A DNA stretch of 64,000 nt, taken from contig JAMXIF010000221.1 in NCBI GenBank assembly GCA_028583685.1, forward strand, positions 1,086,748 through 1,150,747. Direction: 5' to 3'. The notes beneath the pieces are model-generated. The model did not search any database. It saw nothing but the letters and a program-made list of their open reading frames with translations, and was not told where the DNA came from. Of this stretch, positions 56,625 to 64,000 are shown one piece after another. The stretch is from Petaurus breviceps papuanus. Taxonomy: Eukaryota > Chordata > Mammalia > Diprotodontia > Petauridae. A program made the position numbers and the translations under genes. Position 1 is the first letter of the stretch. The number at the start of each line of letters is the position of its first letter.

Positions 56625-56990
56625 CGCGCTGCTGAAGTGCATGGCTCAGGTCCTCCACCAAAGCCAGGCCTGGTCTGTGCTCTGGGGAGCCTGGGCCTCC
56701 ACCCACGCCCTGGTGTCTGGGGGTAGCACACTTAGGAACTGTTCCAGAACAAGCAGCTCCATGATCTGCGCCTTGGTCCGCACTTCTGGCCTCAGCACCT
56801 CGCGGGCGGGGCCCGGCTGCCTCCGATAAACGCCGCAGGGGGTCCGCAACTTCCGGGGTCTCCCTGACCCTCCGCTTGCGGGATCGCGGCTCCCACAAGC
56901 ACCCCTCATCGTCGGTCTCCTCGATCTTCACAATCAGAATCCCGTCCTGCTCCCGGGGGTTTGGGGCTCCCCTGACTCTCCCCTCTCTGT
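56625..56990 (-). pseudogene. Decayed SCAN exon of a second zinc-finger gene
   Basis: The acceptor gccctcctag and the donor CAGCGCG/gtgagt are kept. The N-terminal part reads [20 protein letters not shown], typical of SCAN proteins; the box itself continues in a second frame as [40 protein letters not shown], and ends in a third as [14 protein letters not shown]. At least two frame changes and a loss of about 12 residues ([12 protein letters not shown] region) have occurred, so no SCAN domain can be made from it. GC content is high. It lies about 4 kb below a CpG island on the same strand, as a first coding exon would. Confidence 0.78.
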
Positions 56991-57109
56991 CTAGGAGGGC
57001 AGAAACCACAGTCAGCTGCTTCGTGAGGGAGGGACATGGTCTAGTCTTCAAGGCTCTGGCTCCTTCCCTGTCCACCTCCTGCCCACTCCTCTCCCTCTGC
57101 TCCAGGGGG

Positions 57110-57265
57110 TCTCCCTGCCTCAAGCTTTACCCTGGGTTGGTCTCCCCACTGGCCTGGAAGCTCCTGGAACACAATGACTGTCTGTGCCCCTCTTGTAGCC
57201 CCGACCTGAGCCCAGAGTCTGGTACACAGTGGCATTTCATAAATGCTTCCTGATTCCACCCAGCT
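57110..57265 (+). repeat. L2 3' end
   Basis: tggaagctcctggaacacaa, tgactgtctgtgcccctctt, gtctggtacacagtggcatt, tcataaatgcttcctgattc: L2 tail in sense. Confidence 0.7.
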
Positions 57266-57869
57266 GCCAAAGTGATCTTCCGGAAGCACCCACTTCCCCC
57301 TAGGGCCTCCTGGTCCCAAGAGGGCTCCCTCTCCCAGCTCCGCATCTGTATTGGTTGTGCCCCTTGTCCTCTTCAATGACAGCTCAAAGAATCCCCTCAC
57401 CCACAAGGGTTTGTGCAGTGTTGCTTAGGGAGTTCCACAAGGGTCTCCAAGATCCTGGAGATCAAACTATTTTGATAAGAATGAGTAGCAGGACATTTAA
57501 ATTTCTGATATGGCAACTACTTATAGATATAACCCACCCAAACTCCCCGTGAGGGGCAGCCCTTAATCTTATTTAAGAGTGTAAAGGGCCCCTGGGACCA
57601 GAAAGTCTGAGAAGTGCTGTGCCAGGGTCCTCCCTTGCTCTGTGGCACAGTTCAAATCATGCTGTGGCCTGGGGAGGGCCTGCGAGCCTCACTCTGCCTC
57701 CATCTCCTCAGCTGTAAGAAAGGGAGCATGTATTTCTTTGCATTTGTTCTCTACATACTTATACCCGATGAGATGCCAACTGTATGCCAGGCGCTGCTCA
57801 GGGAGGCCCGAGAACACAGGGATAACAAACATAGATACAAGTCTCCAGGCTGGTTATTGTCTTTCATTC

Positions 57870-58640
57870 TGAAAACATCATCACAATGTTGGGGTCAGAC
57901 CAAAATGGCCTCATTGTGTCCGGCTCAGGACCACAGCGACATCACTATGTTGGCGTCAAGTTTAAATGTGCCCGACTGTGGCCTCAGACTGGCATGAGCT
58001 CAGGATGCTCTGCCATGGATCAGACACAAAGCGTCCGTGCGAACACTCAAGGCCAATTCTCCAAACCTGTGCATCACAGAGCCAGGCCCTGCTCTGACGA
58101 GGGCACGCCCTGCTGAGCGGTCCTGGGCCAGCGTCTCCCATGTCACACAACCAATTCCCAAGTTCCTGAGACCTTGGGAGGACCCTTGTATTGCTTCTTC
58201 TGACCTCCACATGAACACTTGCCCTGTGTACATTTTGAATTCGAACACCACGGCCAGCCCACTGGAGTTGTGCTCTCTGAAGCAGAGTTTGAATGCTTGG
58301 CAGTCTGGTCCCTGATCCTGCCAGTGATCTTCAGAATCTTCCTACATCAATCCAAATGAAGCGACTCCATTTCCTGGCATGGTGCTGGCAGAATGTCCAG
58401 GCTTCACAGGCATACAACTGCGTGGCTGTAGACTTTCGGTCTGGTAGTCAGTCTAATACCTCTCCTCTCCCACACTTTCCTTCACAGCCTCCCAAACACT
58501 GAGGTGGCTCTGGCAATGCATTTGTCAACCTCATTATCAGTGTGTACATCTCTGGAAAGTAGACTGCCAAGGGGAGTGACCTTATCCACAGCATTCAGAA
58601 CAAAATTCTCCATCTGCTGTGACTGATGGTTCCAGGTATG
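57870..58640 (-). mobile_element. RTE LINE 3' portion, antisense
   Basis: On the minus strand a frame near 58490-58620 reads VDKVTPLGSLLSRDVHTDNE, then VDKCIARATSVFGRL, which is the RTE RT C-terminal block (FTYLGSxLSxxxHxDxEVxxRIAKAxxAFGRL). The 3' end near 57880-57960 has the RTE tail (tgatgtcgctgtggtcctga...). Badly decayed; frames are broken in many places. Confidence 0.65.
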
Positions 58641-58689
58641 GATGATGTGGTACTGGCAAATGGAGCACCTTCTGCAGAGCAAACGGAGC

Positions 58690-59090
58690 CCTTGAGCTGA
58701 TTCTCTAACTTTTCTCTGCTTCTTGAGAACAGCGGTAGAATTTGGCACATAGTAGGTGTTTTTAGTATTTGCATGTGGACTGATTCTGTACCAAGAACAG
58801 ACTCTACATGAGTAGGTACTTAATCTTAATCTTATAGAAGGAATGACTGAGATAGGACCCAGCACACATTAGGTGCTTAAGTGGTGTCTTGAATTTAATC
58901 AGCCTGAACTACCAGAGAGGTCTTCCAGGCCATACTCCTGCATTTCACTATGGTCTTCAGAAGCTTAGCTTTCTGCCAGAGGTCATCACCTCTGAAGCCT
59001 ACCCCTCCCTGCGTCCTCCTGGTCCTGGGCCCTCCCTCTGGTGTTAAGAGGGGGCACCCACACTCTTCTGGCCTTCATCAGGCCTCCCTG
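58690..59090. other. MIR scraps only
   Basis: A MIR/L2-type tail in antisense order (gcacatagtaggtgttttta, gcacacattaggtgcttaag) is repeated in two pieces. No gene. Confidence 0.4.
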
Positions 59091-59267
59091 GGAACCCAAT
59101 CAATAAATGTTTATTAAGCACCTACTATGTGCTACGGTGCCAAGTGCTGCCCCAGAGAGGTTCAAAGTGTAACAGCTACTGCGGTCTCCTTTCACGTGCA
59201 GCGCTGTCTTCCTCATTAGCTCCTCAAGGACAGAGGCCCTGGTAGGACTGACTTCAGGACTAAACTT

Positions 59268-59535
59268 GGACAGCTGGGCAGCACCATAGTGAATAGTGCA
59301 CTGGGCCTGGAGGCAGGAAGACGAGTGTTCAAAAGCGCCTCCAAGGTCCACTAGTTGTGCGACCCTGGACAAGTCCTGACACCCTGTGTGCCTCAGTTTC
59401 CTCACCTGTAAAAGGAGCTGGAGAAGAAAATGGCAAATTCCACCAGTATCTCTGCCAAGTAAACCCCCAGTGGGGTCAGGAAGAGTGGAACAAGCCCCAA
59501 ATAACTGAGCAGCAGCAAGTCCCCTCCTTAGGGCT
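59268..59535 (+). repeat. MAR1-type SINE
   Basis: cagctgggcagcaccatagt, gtgcctcagtttcctcacct, gagctggagaagaaaatggc, ccagtatctctgccaagtaa, ccccagtggggtcaggaaga, aactgagcagcagc: full MAR1 order. Confidence 0.85.
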
Positions 59536-59799
59536 CCCCTGGCATGGGTCCCATGGGGGCCCAACATGGCTTCTGTGGCCCAATTCCAACAGGAGAGCCT
59601 GGAATGGTTGAGGACGTCCTCAGAGGACTTCCAAGAGGGAAAAGCAGACAGCGACATCAGAGACAGACCAGCTCCAACCCGGTCCAAACACAAGCATTTA
59701 GAAATTGCCAATCTTGGGAATACAGAGCGAGGAGATGACAATCCATGAGGAGACACTATGTAAACTTAAAAGGACGCATGAAGTGATGCAAGTAGAAGA

Positions 59800-60150
59800 T
59801 GGCAGGCTGTGCATGAGTCTGGCCCCCTGGAAGGTCCATTGGGCCGGGTTGGAAGGGCCTTGAATGCCAAACAATTCACCTGTGGTCCTTGGGCAGACAG
59901 GACACAGATAGGCCTAAGCCCAGGAGGAGCCTTGTCAGAAGAGAGACATCACAGAGACAGAGGCCATCTGTGTGAGGTGAAGGCGAGCAAGGAAGAAGAG
60001 GACTCAGGGCTAAGAGGAGCCTCTGCAAGAAGAGGAGCTCCTGGAGCCGGCGGCAACGTCCAGGAGAGACGTAGGAGCAGAGCTCAGGGTGATGGCCACG
60101 GATTGAGGTGACAAAGCGCCTACTGAGCGCCAGGTGCTGGGCAGCCAGAT
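59800..60150. repeat. Decayed L2/MIR text
   Basis: gggccttgaatgccaaacaa near 59850 and gcctactgagcgccaggtgc near 60118. Boundaries uncertain. Confidence 0.35.
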
Positions 60151-60264
60151 GCGAGCCACAGGCGACGCCTGCTGACCCACCGCAGCCCCGCCGGGCTGCC
60201 ATCGCCGTGGAGATGGAGATGGGGTCAGGAGAAGGTCAGGCCGGGCAGCCATGTGACCCTGGCC

Positions 60265-60511
60265 CAGTCATTTTAGCCCAGCTGTCACTTTTCAGTGCTG
60301 ACTCCATCAGGGATGTTCTTGGCAGAGATGCTGGAGTGGTTGGCCACTTCCTTCTCCCAGTTCATTTGATAGATGGGGAAACTGAGGCAAACAGAGTGAA
60401 GTGACTTGCCCTGGGTCACAAGGTTAGGAAGTGTCTGAGGCCATGTTTGCACCTGGGTCTTCCTGACTCCAGGCCAGGGGCTCTGCACTCTGGAGCCACC
60501 TGGCGGCCCCG
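60265..60511 (-). repeat. MAR1-type SINE, antisense
   Basis: ttcttggcagagatgctgga, tgatagatggggaaactgag, gtgacttgccctgggtcaca, and the head gagccacctggcggcccc. Confidence 0.82.
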
Positions 60512-60539
60512 GAGGAGGGGGAAGGGGGGGGAGGGAGGA

Positions 60540-61050
60540 CAGTGATGAAGGAGCCTAACGTGTCCGCCGACGCCAGGGGGCGCACGCGCCCTGCTGCCGG
60601 AGGTGACGTCACACGCACAGGAAGCACCCTCCCCCCCCCCTCCCGCCGCCTGTGTCAGAGCCGACTCCGCCTCCCGGTGGACCCCGTGGAGGCGAGCGGA
60701 GCTCTCGGACTCCGCTACCCTGAGGCCAGCCAGCCTCAACCTCCCCGGCCCCGGCGCTGACTCACCGCCTCCGGAGGCGTCGCACGCAAGCCTGACCCCG
60801 TGCCCCGGAGCATCACATCCGGGGCTTTGTCCTCTCCCCAGGGGCCTCCAGGAGCCGTCTCTATGGCAACGGGCTTCTAAGCGGGGAGGCCAGGCAGCCG
60901 TCGGAGCCCAGCGCCTGATGGGAAATGTAGTTCGGCGCGGGTAGGGCGGCCTGGGCGGGGTCTCGGCGGCTGCGGTTGGCCATCCCTCGGGTACTGGCCG
61001 TCTGCCGAGGCTCCGGCGCCTGGCCAGCGCGGCTATAACCCCCGTGAATA
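60540..61050. promoter_or_regulatory. Second CpG island
   Basis: Dense CpG (cgccgacgccagggggcgca, ggggtctcggcggctgcgg). It holds a CTCF-like ccagggggcgc word at 60575 and a ZNF143-type motif at 60914. It probably was, or is, the promoter of the gene whose SCAN exon is decayed at 56625-56990; whether it still fires cannot be read from sequence. Confidence 0.65.
60914..60932. promoter_or_regulatory. ZNF143/STAF-type site
   Basis: The minus strand reads aactacatttcccatcagg, a good match to ACTACAxTTCCCA. Confidence 0.6.
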
Positions 61051-61215
61051 ATGGGCAGCCGGGGCGTGCCGCGGACGAAGCACTGGCCAGCTGGGTGACC
61101 CTGGGCGAATCACGGCACCGCGCTTGCCTCAGTTTCCCGATCTGTAAGATGTGCTGGAGAAGCCAAGGGCCGGCCCCTCCAGAATCTTTGCCACGAAACC
61201 CACACGAATGCCGGG
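61050..61215 (+). repeat. MAR1-type SINE, CpG-rich copy
   Basis: tgggcagccggggcgtgccg, cagctgggtgaccctgggcg, gcctcagtttcccgatctgt, agaatctttgccacgaaacc. The middle is shortened. CpG sites are kept more than in other copies here. Confidence 0.7.
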
Positions 61216-61299
61216 GGCTGCCAGGACAGCAAGCCTCTGGCCACGGAAAAGCTGGAGAGATTGTGCGGGGCAGCGAAGGCAAGCAGGGGAGCGACTTGT

Positions 61300-62110
61300 C
61301 CCTTGTTAGTCTGTGAGAGTGCCGTGGGCTTATGGAGCTGCTGTTCTTACTGGGCTGTGTATCAGCAGCACACCCGTGAGGTATCTAGGCAGAGACTACT
61401 CTTTAGACCCAAGTGACCAGCCGCCAAGTGCAAGTTGGCACCTCCCCAGCACACATTTCCCTTCGGAACCCTTCACGGGCTCTACGCGGAGTGGAGGTGA
61501 CGCTGGGATCCAAGGCAGGATCCAAGCAGGGCCCCTGCAGCAGATGCCGTCCCTTCTGTGAGTACTGGCCTCACTGGGAATGGAGAAGCTCTTCAGCAGG
61601 CTGGTGGCCCTTTACCACTGGAAGCCAGGACTGAAAACCAAGACCAACAGCCCTAGCGCTCAAGAAGTCCCCGGGCAGGGGAATCGATGCTACGCAGGAA
61701 GCAAGCACCTGCGGTATACCAAGCACCGTACATTCTAACGGGAATGGGGTCAACATGGAACCGCCCAGCATGCCTGCACTGCACCCTGTCATTCCATTTC
61801 TGGAGAGGAGCCACCATTGGTCCGGGGGGGGCTCAGCTTCCCTCTCACTGCACCAGAAAGTTGTTTTATCCATACTTGGGACTACCCTGTGACACAGACA
61901 TGGCACCAAGGCTTTTTATTAAATGAGACTGGAGGTGCCCTGTAGACAGTGTCAGAGGTCTGGAAATTGAGCATTAGAGTCACTGGTGGGGCCAGAAGGC
62001 TCCGTTTATACAGGCTTATTGGAGGGAATTGAGGCTGTGAAAAGGGTTGGGAAAAGCAGGGTTACATCAAGTCATTAAAAGGGGCTGATGTGTATGTATA
62101 GGGTCTGAGG
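61300..62110. other. No gene or named repeat
   Basis: A MIR/L2-like piece (gtataccaagcaccgtacat) lies near 61720. A short (GAAT)n is at 62118-62132. Nothing more. Confidence 0.35.
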
Positions 62111-62116
62111 TCTCGG

Positions 62117-62345
62117 TGAATGAATGAATGAAGCATTTAAGTGCTCACTATGCATATGCTAGGCACAGAGGAGATGTAGACATGTAACAGTCCCTGCTCT
62201 TAGGAAACAGAGACGTGTGTCTGCTTCCTGAGGGCAGGGGCTTGCTCACTGTCTCTCCCCTTTTCTCTCTCTCTCCTCTCTGCCCGCCCCTGTCTCTCTC
62301 TATAACTCTTTCCCTCTCCCCTCTCCCTCTCTCTTCCTCCCTCCA
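62117..62345. repeat. MIR fragment and (CT)n tract
   Basis: aagcatttaagtgctcacta, then at 62250-62345 ctctctctcctctctgcccg and tctctctctataactctttc. Confidence 0.6.
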
Positions 62346-62479
62346 TCCCCCATGGCCAGGAAGGATTTGGTTTTTAGGGTTTTGTTGTTTTTTTTTTCCT
62401 TGTAACAGGTGTGGTGAGTCACAGGTCTTGCCTTTTATCTGGATTTGATTCTCACCAACAAGGAGGAACAGGTTGCTCG

Positions 62480-62660
62480 GGGAGAAGGGGGAGAAATTAT
62501 GGGAACCTTGAAAATGAGTGATCACCCAAAAGTTCAACAAATTGTGGCTTATGAATGTAATGGCCCACCATACCCATGTGTATATTGAGGAACAGGGAGA
62601 AATCAGAAAGATTTGCAATCAACTGATGCCAAGAGAACAGAACCAAGCCCAACTCAAGGG
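62480..62660 (+). mobile_element. Possible L1 3'-UTR scrap
   Basis: gttcaacaaattgtggctta, gaaatcagaaagatttgcaa and agagaacagaaccaag loosely follow the L1 block seen at 42510-42610. Confidence 0.35.
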
Positions 62661-62989
62661 GGTGGTGGGATAAGGCATGTGCTGAGACAAGGCTCATGTT
62701 TTGGTCTGCTTGGCTAACCTGTCGTTTGTGCCAAGGTGGAAGTTATTGGGCACAGAAGGCAATGGTTCAAAATAAAAAATGGGGGCTGGAGGTGGAGGGT
62801 ATTCTGCCATCTTCAGTTTTTCAATAGACGAAGAAAAAGCAGAAATAATCTAATGATCACCTTAAACTTTGGCAAAATTAAGTGGATTTGGAACATGTTT
62901 CAATGGCCAGGCCCAAAGAGTGGTTAGTTATTAGGGCTTGGAAGGTGTCTCCATCGGAATCCTCCAGGGAGATACCTTCCCTCTGTGCT

Positions 62990-63170
62990 GCTTAAGGTTA
63001 AATTGCAGAATTGGGATCCAAAAAGATACTGACAAGTGACAAGACTGGGCAAATTCTAATAGAATGAAATTTAATGGAGACAAATGTAGAGTCTTACTCT
63101 TGGATTCAAAAAGTCACCTTCACAAGTCTAAGATTCAGAAGTTAGCAAAGTGGAAAAGAGAATAGTGAGC
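62990..63170 (+). repeat. CR1/L3-type LINE fragment
   Basis: aatgaaatttaatggagaca, aatgtagagtcttactcttg and gattcaaaaag encode the CR1/L3 word KFNGDKCRVLLLDSKSH (MKFNxxKCKVLHLG in relatives). Confidence 0.55.
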
Positions 63171-64000
63171 TCCCCTCCACACCTCTAGAGAGCTGGAAAA
63201 CACATGAGACCGAAGCCTGAAAGAGGAATCCAGGGGGGAAAAAGCAGTGTTGTTTTTTTCAGTTCAGGTCTGTCTGCAGAGGGGGACAGACAGAAAAGTC
63301 TGTGGACTCTAGAGATGGGGTCTGCCCAGGAATAGCAAGAAGACATCCCAGATCCATTAAGGAGGGGCCTGGCTTTAGGAGCAGGGGCTAGATGGCAGCT
63401 CTGGCATGGAAAAAATTGGGGATCCCGTGCCTAGGGTAAGAGCTCCAGGGTAAGCAGCAGTCATGGTTTGGAGGCTGTTTTCTAAGCAAGGAGCAAGTTC
63501 AGAAGCTCAGCCTCCAGATTCAGAGCAAGGTCTCAGTTCCAGCTTCCAGGCCAGTCTGAAGCCTGCAAGTGAATAACTGGGGCAGGAATCCCAGACCAAA
63601 AGGGAGTCTGGTCCCATCACTAAGAGCCAGCAGAGCTTCCCACCAGGCTGAGAGGGAAGGGACAGAGTCCGGCAGCAGTCTCCTGGAGTTCCATCCAGGC
63701 ACAAGGCTGCAGGTGTACCTCTCAGACCAAAACGAGCTCCAGCACTTGCAGACTCAAACGAGATGGGCAGAAACCAGACTTTGTCCATAGCAGAACGCTG
63801 TAAGATCACTTGAAGCTGGTAGGTCTCCAGGCTGAGCCATCTCTGTGGTGTTCAGGAAGGCTAGGCCCCCTGGTGTGGGTGCCTGCTAAGCCCTTTTCAG
63901 GCTTGTTCACCTACATTCTGTGTGCACTTGATTCACCCAGCTCCCACCTCAGCTCAAAGAAGCTGCAGCAAGCATGCTTATCAGCCGTGCCCCTGTAAAG
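63171..64000. other. No gene or named repeat
   Basis: No splice-bounded conserved frame, no SINE head or tail recognised. It could be part of an older element unknown to me. Confidence 0.3.

Noticed and set aside
56625-56990. A live SCAN exon
   Set aside because: The box is spread over three frames and lacks about 12 residues.
60416-61282. 288-codon minus-strand open frame
   Set aside because: GC-rich CpG-island text with a MAR1 SINE at each end; no domain, no splice logic.

Overview
The window is mammalian nuclear DNA, almost certainly from a marsupial. tRNA-derived SINEs with the marsupial A-box start (ggcggctaggtggcgcagtg) recur throughout, together with MAR1-, THER1/MIR-, RTE- and L1-type repeats of marsupial character, very abundant L2, and CpG-island promoters with ZNF143-type motifs. 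I cannot fix the species. All identifications rest on reading the sequence and on remembered family consensus; no search was run.

One working gene can be assembled. On the minus strand, about 515-18560, lies a SCAN-KRAB-zinc-finger gene: CpG-island noncoding exon 1 (~18456-18560), SCAN exon (15680-16129, ATG at 16033), linker exon (15146-15335), KRAB-A exon (6971-7069), KRAB-B exon (1866-1970) and the finger exon (672-1441), with an AATAAA at 537-542. All splice phases agree and give 505 codons plus a stop. The KRAB A box lacks its N-terminal part, there are only four fingers, and three of them carry a WKS helix. From memory this best fits ZNF446 of human 19q13.43.

The rest holds fossils of the same gene class and nested repeats. 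SCAN/KRAB remnants lie at 24741-25231 (+), 35688-35789 (-) and 56625-56990 (-); the last sits below a second CpG island (60540-61050). These may be the remains of a zinc-finger cluster. Processed pseudogenes of RPS2 (31499-32358, -) and RPS26 (43200-43586, +) are clear. A GC-rich Tigger-type transposase-like frame (36630-38370, -) has a changed catalytic Asp and four frame breaks.

Endogenous retrovirus fossils: the 3' half of a class II element (21441-24480, -) with a solo LTR nested in it; a second solo LTR nested in a SINE (32427-32967); a third solo LTR splitting a purine tract (45236-45827); and a class III, ERVL/ERV-S-like provirus with both LTRs (50539-56308) that is flanked by an unusual ~150 bp direct duplication.

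The most unusual structural signal is a 27 bp tandem repeat that has grown inside at least three L2 copies, at the same point of the L2 reverse-transcriptase gene (about 20775, 30325 and 47650). Its period is nine codons. Two further L2 copies in the window carry just one unit, and both assembly gaps in the window fall inside these arrays.
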